In this document: positions 9,439 through 17,488 of the stretch, one piece after another
Layout: every line of letters starts with the position of its first letter
Numbering within the stretch: position 1 is the stretch's first letter
Assembly (NCBI RefSeq): GCF_011303955.1
Contig: NZ_CP049886.1
Location: forward strand, 1,116,001-1,180,000
Reading direction: 5' to 3'
Source of the DNA: Vagococcus coleopterorum
Lineage (GTDB): Bacteria; Bacillota; Bacilli; Lactobacillales; Vagococcaceae
DNA length: 64,000 nt
Made by a program: the position numbers and the translations under genes
Notes under the pieces: model-generated
Seen by the model: only the letters and a program-made list of their open reading frames with translations
What the model was told of the DNA's origin: nothing
Database searches by the model: none

Positions 9439-9565
9439 AGAAGATTATCATGATCGTGGTATGATAAAATGGCAGGGATTTATTCTAACAGAACATAAAG
9501 AAGAGCTGGAACAAGGAAAAGGATTTGTTGAAGAAGTCGAATTAGTCGACGTAGAATGGGAGTAA
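9422..9565 (+). CDS. Short YolD-like protein (47 residues)
   Basis: A GTG start with AGGAGG 8 bases upstream overlaps the last 17 bases of the polymerase gene. The product contains DRGMIKWQGFILTEHKEEL, the N-terminal signature of YolD-like proteins, which commonly sit behind UvrX-type polymerases in Firmicutes. Usual members are around 100 residues, so this one is a reduced form or lost its C-terminal half. It ends VDVEWE-stop. It would be co-transcribed with the polymerase under LexA. Its function in the family is not established. Confidence 0.75.
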   Translation: MILKVEEDYHDRGMIKWQGFILTEHKEELEQGKGFVEEVELVDVEWE

Positions 9566-9697
9566 ATATGATTTTTTTGTGAAATTCTTGTTTATTTAAC
9601 GCATATTATTAGTTTAAATAAGTCATCTGGTGTTAAAATGGTAATAGCTTAAAGCAACATCAGATTTTGGTCTGGTAGTTAGAAGGAGGAAAAAAAT

Positions 9698-10804
9698 ATG
9701 TGTACAGGTGTAGGATTTTTAACAAAAGATGGTAATACAGTATTCGGAAGAACGCAAGAATACGCTATGCCATTACCCGTTCAGGCAGCAATCATTCCTA
9801 GAGGGTATGTTTCAACAAATCAATTACTAAGTCCAGTGACGTTTAAATATGCAACTGCGGCTATCGTAATGGATGGTAAAATGAAGGATATGAATTTAGG
9901 TGAGCAATTAAAAGCTCTTAATCCAGAGATGGCGTCGTTAGTTGATCAATCTGAAGAAACAGAGATGATCATGGATGGTGTAAACGAAAAAGGCTTAGCA
10001 GGCGGTTCGTTCTATTTCGGAAATGACTATAATAAGTACGCTGAATTAGAAGATATTAAAGCAGCTGGTAAAACACCCATGCGTGGTGAAGAAGTTGTTA
10101 CTTACATCTTAGCTAACTACGGTTCAGTTGAAGAAGTTAAAGCTAACATCAACAATGATGTCCAAGCAGCAAACGTAAAAAACGTTTTAGGTGTGGCACA
10201 ACCTCAACATTATGTTTTCTACGATAATACAGGTGCTTCAATTGCAGTGGAACCAGATAACTATGACGGCTTTACTATTACTGAAAATACAGCAATGGTT
10301 TTTACTAATACACCACATATGGATTGGCATTTAAAAAATCTACAAAATTATGTTGGCTTAGATTATTACAAAAATGAGCCACGTGAAATTGGAACAACTA
10401 TGGCTTTATCAGCAGGTAAAGGTAGTGGAGTTTTTGGTTTGCCAGGCGACTTTACACCGCAATCACGTTTCGCTCGTGCGGGTGTTTTAAGAAACTTAAT
10501 GGTTCAACCTAAAGATTCAGAAGAAGGGTTGCACCGCGTGTATAACTTGTTAAATCAATTTGATTTACCTTACGGAATTGTTCGTACACCAGGTGAAATG
10601 ATTGAAGGAGAAGATGCGGTTCATTACACTGAATACACATCAGCTTATAGTTTAGACCCTAAAAATATTGCATTAACTGTCAGAACATTTGAAGATGGAC
10701 AAATTCAACGTCTTGATATGACACCAGATTTATTTGAAGGTGATAAAGTCTTACGTGCTCCAGTTTCAAGAAAACAAACATACAATACATTAACAGCTAA
10801 ATAA
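9698..10804 (+). CDS. Choloylglycine hydrolase-family (linear amide C-N hydrolase)
   Basis: Ntn-hydrolase of the bile salt hydrolase/penicillin V acylase family, 368 residues. After removal of Met1 the nucleophile would be Cys2 (MCTG). Arg18 is present, but the usual Asp21 is Glu (GRTQEY), and Asn96 lies in VNEKGLAGG. The length is some 40 residues above the classical enzymes of about 325. There is no signal peptide, so it is cytoplasmic. AGGAGG lies just before the ATG. Single gene with its own terminator. The substrate could be conjugated bile salts, penicillin V or N-acyl amides such as acyl-homoserine lactones; the sequence alone does not decide. Confidence 0.85.
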   Translation: MCTGVGFLTKDGNTVFGRTQEYAMPLPVQAAIIPRGYVSTNQLLSPVTFKYATAAIVMDGKMKDMNLGEQLKALNPEMASLVDQSEETEMIMDGVNEKGLAGGSFYFGNDYNKYAELEDIKAAGKTPMRGEEVVTYILANYGSVEEVKANINNDVQAANVKNVLGVAQPQHYVFYDNTGASIAVEPDNYDGFTITENTAMVFTNTPHMDWHLKNLQNYVGLDYYKNEPREIGTTMALSAGKGSGVFGLPGDFTPQSRFARAGVLRNLMVQPKDSEEGLHRVYNLLNQFDLPYGIVRTPGEMIEGEDAVHYTEYTSAYSLDPKNIALTVRTFEDGQIQRLDMTPDLFEGDKVLRAPVSRKQTYNTLTAK

Positions 10805-10806
10805 AA

Positions 10807-10847
10807 TAAAAGAACGTCTGATGTTAATCGGACGTTCTTTTCCTTTT
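10807..10847 (+). terminator. Terminator
   Basis: AAAGAACGTC / GACGTTCTTT, a perfect 10-bp stem with a 13-base loop and a T-rich tail. Confidence 0.88.
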
Positions 10848-10904
10848 GTCGGAGGTAATTATCCGCTACAATAGATTTATGATGAAATAAAAAGGAGAAG
10901 GACA

Positions 10905-11327
10905 ATGACAGCATTTAGTACCATTTATTTATTAGACAATGATTACACAGTGGTCGAACGTAAAAATTTTGAAGGAACAGAGTATTTAGTGACACCGATT
11001 TTTGCAGGATATTCAATGACCTATTTACAACGCAATTTATTTGAGGAAACAAGCTATGAATACTTGGAAAGTTTAACTAATATTATGAAACCAGAAGATG
11101 TGAAAGTGAAAAACTTTTTTGATGAAGAAGTGCTTGAACTAGCCGAAGCAATTAAAGCATTAAAGCAACTAGTAGCGAACTACAGCTTCCCGAAAGAAAC
11201 ATTCTTACGCTTGAATGGCTATTTACAATTTATGGAAAATACGGATGCAACATATGTTGTTCAGCAAAATTCTAATGTGTATCCTGATGTTGATAATAAA
11301 ATTAAAGGTAATAAATATCAAAAATAA
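10905..11327 (+). CDS. Hypothetical protein, 140 residues
   Basis: I do not recognise this family. The product is soluble and acidic, with no signal peptide or membrane segment. It begins MTAFSTIYLLDNDYTVVE, has a central helix-rich part (FDEEVLELAEAIKALKQLV) and a Lys/Asn-rich tail. AAAGGAGAAGG precedes the ATG with good spacing and base composition resembles its neighbours, so it is a real gene. It lies between a terminator and terC, with only about 80 bases before terC. Confidence 0.75.
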   Translation: MTAFSTIYLLDNDYTVVERKNFEGTEYLVTPIFAGYSMTYLQRNLFEETSYEYLESLTNIMKPEDVKVKNFFDEEVLELAEAIKALKQLVANYSFPKETFLRLNGYLQFMENTDATYVVQQNSNVYPDVDNKIKGNKYQK

Positions 11328-11409
11328 TAAACAGATTTAATGAAATTTCCCTTGAAATATGAGATACTAAGTCTCGTCTTTATTAGAAACTTAGGAAGTG
11401 GGAAAGAGT

Positions 11410-12138
11410 TTGAATATTATAACAGAATTATATGCACCGTTCTTCGACAAGGCTAATTGGGTAGAATTTTTTAGCTCATCAAGTTCGTGGATGTTGTTAG
11501 CGACATTAATTATTATGGAATGTTTACTATCGGTAGATAACGCCGTTGTTTTAGCAGCGCAGACTAAAACCTTAGATGATGAAAAAGATCGCCGTAAAGC
11601 CTTAACTTATGGCTTGTGGGGAGCCTACATCTTTAGATTTATCGCTATTGGCTTAGGAACGTACTTAATTAACCTGTGGCAAATCAAAGTGTTAGGTGCT
11701 TTGTATTTAGTTTACTTAGCGTATGCACATTTTTTTAAACCTAATAAGGAAGTTGAAATTAAAGAGGGCGATGCAGAAAGAAGCTTTTGGAAAACAGTCC
11801 TGTCGATTGAATTAATGGATATTGCTTTTTCGGTAGATGCTGTATTAGCGTCGTTGGCAGTTGCAGACAATCCAGTTGTTATCTTGATAGGTGGTTTCGT
11901 AGGAATTCTTGCTATGCGTGGTATTGCAAATATTATTGCTCGTTGGATGGATAAAATTCCAGAGTTAGAAGGAATGGCGTACTTCCTGATTTTCTTTATT
12001 GGAATTAAATTGTTCTTGAGTATCCCAAGTATTGGTATTGAAATTCCAGCAAGTGCTTTTGCAGTTGTTGTAGCATTATCATTTATTGTGACAATTGCCA
12101 TTAATAAATATAACGTCAAAAAAAGAGTTAGCAATTAA
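11410..12138 (+). CDS. TerC-family integral membrane protein
   Basis: About seven membrane segments and the two TerC signature acidic motifs, ECLLSVDNAVVLA and ELMDIAFSVDAVLA, each placing Glu and Asp inside membrane helices. Some relatives export manganese at the membrane or help metallate exported proteins. The frame is open from a GTG at 11398, but GGAAG touches that codon; the TTG at 11410 (MNIITELYAPFF) has a better-placed site, so I chose it. No yybP-ykoY manganese riboswitch is visible in the short upstream gap. Confidence 0.88.
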   Translation: MNIITELYAPFFDKANWVEFFSSSSSWMLLATLIIMECLLSVDNAVVLAAQTKTLDDEKDRRKALTYGLWGAYIFRFIAIGLGTYLINLWQIKVLGALYLVYLAYAHFFKPNKEVEIKEGDAERSFWKTVLSIELMDIAFSVDAVLASLAVADNPVVILIGGFVGILAMRGIANIIARWMDKIPELEGMAYFLIFFIGIKLFLSIPSIGIEIPASAFAVVVALSFIVTIAINKYNVKKRVSN

Positions 12139-12156
12139 TTGCTAACTCTTTTTTTA
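12117..12156. terminator. Bidirectional terminator between terC and nitroreductase
   Basis: AAAAGAGTTAGCAA, TTAA, TTGCTAACTCTTTTTTT. It includes the terC stop codon and reaches the nitroreductase stop. Confidence 0.9.
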
Positions 12157-12783
12157 TGCCCATGTTGTAATGTCATCAAGTGGTAATCTTAATGATTGAT
12201 AGCCAGTGTCATCAGCTTTCCCGATACTCACAACCATTACTGGAACGTAGCGTTCAGGATCTAAGTCAAATGTTGCTGTTAGGTTATCGCGGTCAAAACC
12301 ACCAATCGCGTTTGTGTCATATCCGAAAGCGCGCGCCGCTAACATTAGTTGCATTGAAACCAATCCACCATCTATTAGAACAGTTTCTGTCGCTCTTTGA
12401 CGTGACATTTTTTCATACATAGGTGTGAATGTTGCCAGTTGTTTCGCTTTGACTTCTTCAGGCATTAAGCCAGCGTCAACAGCTTGCGATAAAATTTTAT
12501 CGGCATTATCAAAGTTTTGTAAATCACCAAAAATTAAAATCATGGCAGCAGATGTGTCATGCTGTTGGGAATTGAAACTCATTAAAGGAGCTAGTTTTGC
12601 TTTTCCTTCTTCAGAGTCTACAACGACAAAACGCCAAGGCTGCATGTTAATAGAAGAAGGAGCAGTAGTAGCTAGTTCTAAAATTTCCGCCATCTCTGAA
12701 CGATCGATTTTAACGCTTGTATCATATTTGCGGATAGAACGACGACCTCTTACGATCTCGTTGAAGTTATTATTTTTTACCAT
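12154..12783 (-). CDS. Nitroreductase-family NAD(P)H oxidoreductase (YdgI-like)
   Basis: FMN-dependent oxidoreductase of 209 residues. The N-terminus has the FMN phosphate-binding pattern RGRRSIRKYD (residues 12-21), followed by APSSINMQPWRFVVV, typical of the family, and the C-terminal half has GGFDRDN and PVMVVSIGKAD. Length and pattern fit B. subtilis YdgI. The natural substrate is unknown; such enzymes reduce quinones and nitro compounds. GGAGG lies before the ATG on the minus strand. Confidence 0.88.
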   Translation of the reverse strand: MVKNNNFNEIVRGRRSIRKYDTSVKIDRSEMAEILELATTAPSSINMQPWRFVVVDSEEGKAKLAPLMSFNSQQHDTSAAMILIFGDLQNFDNADKILSQAVDAGLMPEEVKAKQLATFTPMYEKMSRQRATETVLIDGGLVSMQLMLAARAFGYDTNAIGGFDRDNLTATFDLDPERYVPVMVVSIGKADDTGYQSLRLPLDDITTWA

Positions 12784-12860
12784 AGTAAACCTCCATTAGA
12801 TTAAATCATTTGTTATAAAATAACTAATAAAATATATCATCTTGCTTACTTTTAGTAAAG

Positions 12861-12891
12861 AAAAAGAACTCAGTTATATGAGTTCTTTTTA
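12861..12891 (-). terminator. Terminator of the alpha/beta hydrolase gene
   Basis: Minus strand: AAAAAGAACTCATATAACTG followed by AGTTCTTTTT. The hairpin overlaps the stop codon. Confidence 0.8.
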
Positions 12892-13848
12892 AGATGATTT
12901 AGTTATAAAATTTATAAGAGTTTTAAAGTACTCGTCGCGTGCAATAATGTGTGATTGAAAATGACCAGCATCTTCAATAAATAGTGTTTCAACAGGGCCA
13001 TTAGTAGCGCTTTGGTTTTCCAAACTCATATAAGCAGGAACGAAGAGGTCTTTTTGGCCATGTATCAAAAGCAAAGGGACCGTATTTTTTTCTAAATTAG
13101 TTTTTGGTGAAATAGCTTTAAAATTAAAACCTAAGCGTAAACGACTGATAAGATTAATAATCGTCAGCAGCGGCAGAGAATCAGGCACTTTAAAACGATT
13201 TGTTAAAATATCTCGGAATAAAGTCGGAACATCTGAATAGCCACAATCAGCAATAATCCCTGTCATGCCTAACGTATGTGCTTGAGGACTGGCCATTAAA
13301 ACAGTCCCGGCACCCATGGAATCGCCAAACCAGAATAACTGTTCAACAGTTTGGTTATCTTTTAGAAAAGTAGTCCAAGCTACCAAGTCATGGCTTTCAT
13401 TTTTACCTAATGTGATTCTAGTTCCTTGACTTTGACCATGAGCGCGTTGATCAATGACTAGACAGTTAAAACCGTTCTTAACTAATTCCTGAGCGATCGG
13501 AGCACTATCAAAATAGCCGTTACTACGGTAGCCGTGAGCAAGGATGACCCAGTTATTTGATTTAGGTATAGCATAAAAGATTCTTCCGAATAGCTTTAAG
13601 TGATCGAAAGAGGTTATTTCGACGGATTCATCAAAGTTGTCCCAAAAGTGAATCAGTTCTTTATTATAAATTAACTGAGTATCATTTGAAGTAGTGGCGT
13701 CATTTGGATTAATAATACCGTGAGCTGTTTTTGAAAACCAATGACTATTCTTATAGGTTAGGTGATGAAACAAAAATCCGCTGATGCTAAATAATGCGAT
13801 GAGAATAATGATGAGTAGCACGATTAATATGGAAACTAAAACAGGCAT
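12889..13848 (-). CDS. Membrane-anchored alpha/beta hydrolase (YqkD-like)
   Basis: A serine hydrolase of 319 residues. One N-terminal hydrophobic segment (about residues 4-28) should tether it with the catalytic domain outside. The oxyanion region is LAHGYRSNG, the nucleophile Ser is in FGDSMGAG, and the acid and His are in GQKDLFVP and EDAGHFQS. It resembles B. subtilis YqkD. The substrate is unknown; an esterase or peptidase role is possible. The ATG follows AAGGAG. It is upstream of nothing obvious in function. Confidence 0.87.
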   Translation of the reverse strand: MPVLVSILIVLLIIILIALFSISGFLFHHLTYKNSHWFSKTAHGIINPNDATTSNDTQLIYNKELIHFWDNFDESVEITSFDHLKLFGRIFYAIPKSNNWVILAHGYRSNGYFDSAPIAQELVKNGFNCLVIDQRAHGQSQGTRITLGKNESHDLVAWTTFLKDNQTVEQLFWFGDSMGAGTVLMASPQAHTLGMTGIIADCGYSDVPTLFRDILTNRFKVPDSLPLLTIINLISRLRLGFNFKAISPKTNLEKNTVPLLLIHGQKDLFVPAYMSLENQSATNGPVETLFIEDAGHFQSHIIARDEYFKTLINFITKSS

Positions 13849-13867
13849 ATCTAAACTCCTTATCTTT

Positions 13868-13898
13868 TATAAAACAAAACCTGCCTAATTGGCAGGTA
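13868..13898 (-). terminator. Terminator of yajQ
   Basis: Minus strand: ACCTGCC, loop AATTA, GGCAGGT, then TTTTGTTTTA. Confidence 0.85.
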
Positions 13899-13902
13899 AA
13901 TG

Positions 13903-14394
13903 TTATCTGAAATTAGTAAACTGTAATTCGATGGGCAACTCTAGATCACGGAGTAACGCGATTGTCGCTTGTAAGTCATCACGACTTTTACCTGAGACAC
14001 GAACTTGTTCATCTTGGATAGTCGCTTTAACTTTAAGTTTAGAATCTTTGATTGCTTTGATAATTTTTTTCGAATTAACTTGTTCAATCCCACTGACAAG
14101 CTCACCATATTGGCGGGCATTACCACCAAGAGCGTGCTCGCTTTTAGAGAATTGAATATTTTTAATAGGAACACCATGTTTTACTAGTTTGCTGAAAAGC
14201 ACATCTTTCAGTTGCTCGACCTTGTAGTCGTCTTCTGAAACAAGTAGTAACTTACCACCTTCAAGAGACATCTCTGCAAGTGAGTCTTTAAAGTCAAAGC
14301 GGTTTTTGATTTCTTTATTTGCAACCTGTAAAGCATTTTTTACATCTTCTAAATTGATTTCTGAGATAATGTCAAAGCTAGGATCTTTAGCCAT
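13903..14394 (-). CDS. yajQ: YajQ-family nucleotide-binding protein
   Basis: UPF0234 family, 163 residues. The N-terminus MAKDPSFDIISEINLEDV and NRFDFK are diagnostic. Homologues bind cyclic di-GMP or other nucleotides and, in some species, have roles in regulation or phage maturation; the role in Firmicutes is unclear. The protein has two RNA-recognition-like folds. GGAGG lies before the start. The gene stands alone with its own terminator. Confidence 0.93.
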   Translation of the reverse strand: MAKDPSFDIISEINLEDVKNALQVANKEIKNRFDFKDSLAEMSLEGGKLLLVSEDDYKVEQLKDVLFSKLVKHGVPIKNIQFSKSEHALGGNARQYGELVSGIEQVNSKKIIKAIKDSKLKVKATIQDEQVRVSGKSRDDLQATIALLRDLELPIELQFTNFR

Positions 14395-14559
14395 AATATT
14401 AAGCCTCCAATGAGTTATTTTTAATTTGTCTACGGTTTCAATATAGCATGAATTAACGTTTGATTAAAGCAGGACAAATTATTTTGCAAAAGCCTTTCTT
14501 TCCTATAAGTAAACTGATATTCTATGCTATGAGAGAGAAAATAAAAGGAGGAAACAGAA

Positions 14560-15462
14560 ATGAAAAATTCTGCTGCATGGATTTTTAAAAATGAAGTATT
14601 CGTTAAATTAGTTGTTATTGTTATATCTGGTATATTAGCGGGTGTAGCTTTAAATATGTTCTTAATCCCAGCTAACGTCTTTTCTTCAGGTTTACCTGGT
14701 ATTGCCCAGTTAGTCTCTGGAGCATTTGATAAGTTTTTGGGAATGCAATTTGAAACAGGGATTTTAATCTTTGTCTTAAACATTCCAATTTTCTTATTAA
14801 GTTGGTTAAAGCTTGGGAAATCTGCAACGGTGTATAGTTTCTTAGCAGTTGTAGCAATGTCATTGTCAACAATGATTATTCCGGTTGTCACAGTAACACA
14901 AGACACGTTATTAAACTCACTTGTAGGTGGGGTTATCGTCGGGATTAGTGCGGCATTGTGTTTAAAGTTTGGTTTTACAACAGGTGGACTGGATATTGTT
15001 GCGCTAGTGATTGCTAAAACAACAGGACGTTCAGTCGCAAGCTTGATGTTCTTACAAAACTTAGTGATTATTGCCGTGGCTGGGTTGATGTATGATTGGC
15101 AAACAGCAATTTATACAATCTTGTCAATCTACTGTTTATCAGTTGTGGTTGATAAATTACACACTAGTAGTCAGAAAGTCACTGCGTTCATTATTTCAAG
15201 TAAATCGCAAGAAGTGGTTGATAAATTAAAAGTGAATATCCCTCGTGGTATGACGTTGTTAGATGCTAAAGGCGCTTTTTCTAATAGTAGTAGCACAGTT
15301 ATCATGACAGTTGTCAGCCGTTATGAATTATACGACTTAGAAAAATATGTTTATGAAATTGATGAAAAAGCGTTCGTTAATATCGTCCCAACACAACGTG
15401 TTTTAGGGCAATATTGGAACGAAGATCAACAAAGAGCTTATTTAAAAGAATTACATTCATAA
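14560..15462 (+). CDS. YitT-family membrane protein
   Basis: A 300-residue protein with five or six N-terminal membrane helices (LAGVALNMFLIPANVFSSGLPG is the family's hallmark region, split here across helix 1-2) and a soluble C-terminal DUF2179 domain from about residue 215. The function of the family is not established; some members relate to cell size or metal handling. AAAGGAGG precedes the ATG. It is followed by a strong terminator. Confidence 0.9.
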   Translation: MKNSAAWIFKNEVFVKLVVIVISGILAGVALNMFLIPANVFSSGLPGIAQLVSGAFDKFLGMQFETGILIFVLNIPIFLLSWLKLGKSATVYSFLAVVAMSLSTMIIPVVTVTQDTLLNSLVGGVIVGISAALCLKFGFTTGGLDIVALVIAKTTGRSVASLMFLQNLVIIAVAGLMYDWQTAIYTILSIYCLSVVVDKLHTSSQKVTAFIISSKSQEVVDKLKVNIPRGMTLLDAKGAFSNSSSTVIMTVVSRYELYDLEKYVYEIDEKAFVNIVPTQRVLGQYWNEDQQRAYLKELHS

Positions 15463-15466
15463 GATT

Positions 15467-15498
15467 TAAACTGGTAACTTCGGTTGCCAGTTTTTATT
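15467..15498 (+). terminator. Terminator after the YitT-family gene
   Basis: AAACTGGTAAC, TTCG tetraloop, GTTGCCAG, TTTTT. Confidence 0.9.
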
Positions 15499-15519
15499 TT
15501 GTTAATGCAGACAAGAGAA

Positions 15520-15548
15520 TTTACAAACGGTGCTAGAACCGTTATGAT
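15520..15548 (+). promoter_or_regulatory. Promoter of the SufT-like gene
   Basis: TTTACA (15520-15525), 17-bp spacer containing ACGGTGCTAGAACCGT (an inverted repeat), TATGAT (15543-15548). Confidence 0.65.
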
Positions 15549-15579
15549 AAGTAAGAATAGAAATAAGGGAGGGCTTTTT

Positions 15580-15918
15580 ATGGCTGAAGAAAACAACTGG
15601 TCAGAAGAAGAAGTAGCAGAAATACAAGAGCGTATTTTAACAGCCTTGGAAACCGTTATCGATCCAGAGTTAGGAATCGATGTAGTGAACCTTGGTTTAA
15701 TATATGAAGTAGACTTAGCGAAAGATGGTTTTTGTACCGTTAAAATGACGTTAACAACAATGGGCTGTCCTTTAGCAGATGTTCTAACACAAAACATCTA
15801 CGACGCATTGAAAGATGTACCGGAAATCACTGGTACTGAAGTGAAGCTTGTTTGGTATCCAGCTTGGACAACAGATAGAATGTCACGTTACGCCCGTATT
15901 GCGTTAGGTATTAGATAA
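15580..15918 (+). CDS. MIP18/SufT-like iron-sulfur cluster assembly protein
   Basis: A 112-residue DUF59-family protein. The family motif DPELGIDVVNLGLIYEVDL and the conserved Cys in TTMGCPLADVL are present. Relatives (SufT, PaaD, MIP18) help mature iron-sulfur proteins. The frame runs upstream to 15484 but that part covers a terminator and promoter, so I use the ATG at 15580, which follows AAGGGAGGG. It is a separate unit between two terminators. Confidence 0.88.
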   Translation: MAEENNWSEEEVAEIQERILTALETVIDPELGIDVVNLGLIYEVDLAKDGFCTVKMTLTTMGCPLADVLTQNIYDALKDVPEITGTEVKLVWYPAWTTDRMSRYARIALGIR

Positions 15919-15924
15919 AACAAT

Positions 15925-15957
15925 CAAACACAGACTTTTGTGAGTCTGTGTTTTTTG
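15925..15957 (+). terminator. Terminator
   Basis: AACACAGAC, loop TTTTGTGA, GTCTGTGTTTTTT. Confidence 0.88.
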
Positions 15958-15972
15958 ATAAAGGAGAGTATT

Positions 15973-16488
15973 ATGAGCATTAGAACAATTAAACCTAATG
16001 AATTTGAAAAAGTGGGAATACTTGTGAAAGAAGCTTTTTTAGAAGAAAATCCTCAAGCTGATGAAGATCAATTAATTGCTAGATTAAGAGATGAAATTAC
16101 TTACGAAGAAGATTTTGAAGTGGTCTATGAACAGAACAAAGCGGTTGTTGGTCATGGCATGCTAAGTGACATTGTGATTGGTGATGAAACAGGTTTTCTA
16201 GCCTTAGCGCCATTAGCTGTCAAAAAATCAGAACGTAATCAAGGTTATGGAGCTGACTTAATTAAAACCTTAGAAGAGCGCGCCATAGAAAACGGCTATC
16301 GTGCCATTAGTATCTTGGGTGACCCAGCGTACTACAATCGCTTTGGCTATGTGCCGGCTGAAAAATATCATGTCACAACAACACTTGATGTACCTGATGA
16401 CTATTACTTGATTAAAGAATTAGTCCCCAATGGTTTGAAAGATGTGTCTGGCGAAGTTAGATATTTAGATAGCTTTGGATTAAATTAA
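15973..16488 (+). CDS. GNAT-family N-acetyltransferase (YhbS-like)
   Basis: A 171-residue acetyltransferase. The acetyl-CoA site is RNQGYGADLI near residue 90, and the C-terminal GDPAYYNRFGYVPA is the pattern of the YhbS subgroup. The substrate is unknown. The ATG at 15973 follows AAGGAGAG; the frame is open to 15940, but that part lies in the preceding terminator. Confidence 0.85.
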   Translation: MSIRTIKPNEFEKVGILVKEAFLEENPQADEDQLIARLRDEITYEEDFEVVYEQNKAVVGHGMLSDIVIGDETGFLALAPLAVKKSERNQGYGADLIKTLEERAIENGYRAISILGDPAYYNRFGYVPAEKYHVTTTLDVPDDYYLIKELVPNGLKDVSGEVRYLDSFGLN

Positions 16489-16516
16489 AACAGCTGCTTG
16501 TAGGCTGTTTTTTTAT
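16488..16516 (+). terminator. Terminator
   Basis: AAACAGC, loop TGCTTGTAG, GCTGTTTTTTT. Confidence 0.75.
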
Positions 16517-16584
16517 TTGGGGTAACTACCAAATGCTGATTAGCCTGTGTTATAATAAATCATCGAGAATTAAAGGAGATTAAC

Positions 16585-17469
16585 ATGCAAAACTTACTAG
16601 GAACAGTTTTCACCGGGTTAGTAACAGATGAAAATGAGAAATCATACTTCGTCCAAAAAGACGGTGTGACGTTTAAATTAGATAAAACAGAAGGCGAGCA
16701 ACAACTAGGTGACGCCGTTGAAGGTTTTGGTTATAACGGACCGAAACAAGATAATAAATTTACGACAAACATTCCGACGATTCAACAAGGTGTTTTTGGC
16801 TTTGCTGAAGTCATCGCGACGCGTAAAGATTTAGGAGCATTCGTTGATATTGGTTTACCGGATAAAGAAGTGGTTGTGTCTTTGGATGAATTACCAACGA
16901 TGAAAGAGTTGTGGCCTAAAAAAGGAGACCGTTTAATGGTGTCACTAACCGTCGATAACAAAGACCGTTTATGGGCAACACTTGCTGAAGATAGTTACTT
17001 TAATGAAATTGGCCGTCATGTGCCAATGACAAGCAAAGATGAGTTTAAAAATAAAGATGTGATGGTAACAGCGTACCGCTTAAAAGTAGCTGGAACTTAT
17101 GTTATTACAGAAGATAACTACTTAGGTTTCTTACACCCGTCAGAGCGTTATATTGAACCGCGTATTGGTGAAGTAGCTAAAGCACGTGTGATCGGTGTAG
17201 CACCAAGTGGTATCCTAAATGTGTCATTCAAACCAAGAGCTCATGAAGTTATTTCAGATGACGCCATGATGATCTTAACTTTCTTAGAGAAATCAAAAGA
17301 GGGCAAGATTCCTTTTACAGATAAATCAGCACCAGAAGAAATTACAGCAACGTTTGCTATTTCAAAAGGTCAATTTAAACGTGCTTTAGGTTCATTGTTA
17401 AAAGCGCGTAAAGTGAAACAAGAAGATGGCTTTACCATCTTGCTAGAACAAACAGAAGAACAAGAGTAA
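16585..17469 (+). CDS. cvfB: S1-domain RNA-binding protein CvfB
   Basis: A 294-residue homologue of conserved virulence factor B (B. subtilis YitL). It has tandem S1-type OB folds (for example FGFAEVIATRKDLGAFVDIG near residue 72 and RIGEVAKARVIGVAPSGIL near 193) and a C-terminal winged-helix region (KGQFKRALGSLLKARKVK). In staphylococci it affects virulence gene expression through RNA binding. AAAGGAG lies upstream, with an extended -10 (TGTTATAAT) before it. A TetR-type gene follows after 19 bases and is probably co-transcribed. Confidence 0.9.
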   Translation: MQNLLGTVFTGLVTDENEKSYFVQKDGVTFKLDKTEGEQQLGDAVEGFGYNGPKQDNKFTTNIPTIQQGVFGFAEVIATRKDLGAFVDIGLPDKEVVVSLDELPTMKELWPKKGDRLMVSLTVDNKDRLWATLAEDSYFNEIGRHVPMTSKDEFKNKDVMVTAYRLKVAGTYVITEDNYLGFLHPSERYIEPRIGEVAKARVIGVAPSGILNVSFKPRAHEVISDDAMMILTFLEKSKEGKIPFTDKSAPEEITATFAISKGQFKRALGSLLKARKVKQEDGFTILLEQTEEQE

Positions 17470-17488
17470 AGAGTAGTAGGAGGTAGTT

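Noticed and set aside
11328-11409. yybP-ykoY manganese riboswitch before terC
   Set aside because: The gap is only about 80 bases and lacks the conserved loop sequences.
11712-12134. 140-codon minus-strand frame
   Set aside because: Shadow of terC, whose membrane helices and motifs are unmistakable in the plus frame.
12180-12799. Two plus-strand frames of 80 and 124 codons
   Set aside because: They lie antisense to the clear nitroreductase gene and show no family pattern or ribosome site.
14430-14906. 158-codon minus-strand frame spanning the YitT-gene promoter region
   Set aside because: Mostly antisense to the YitT-family gene, no ribosome site, and no recognisable protein pattern.
15484-15579. 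N-terminal extension of the SufT-like gene
   Set aside because: It would cover a terminator tail and a good promoter; the ATG at 15580 has AAGGGAGGG and starts the conserved domain.
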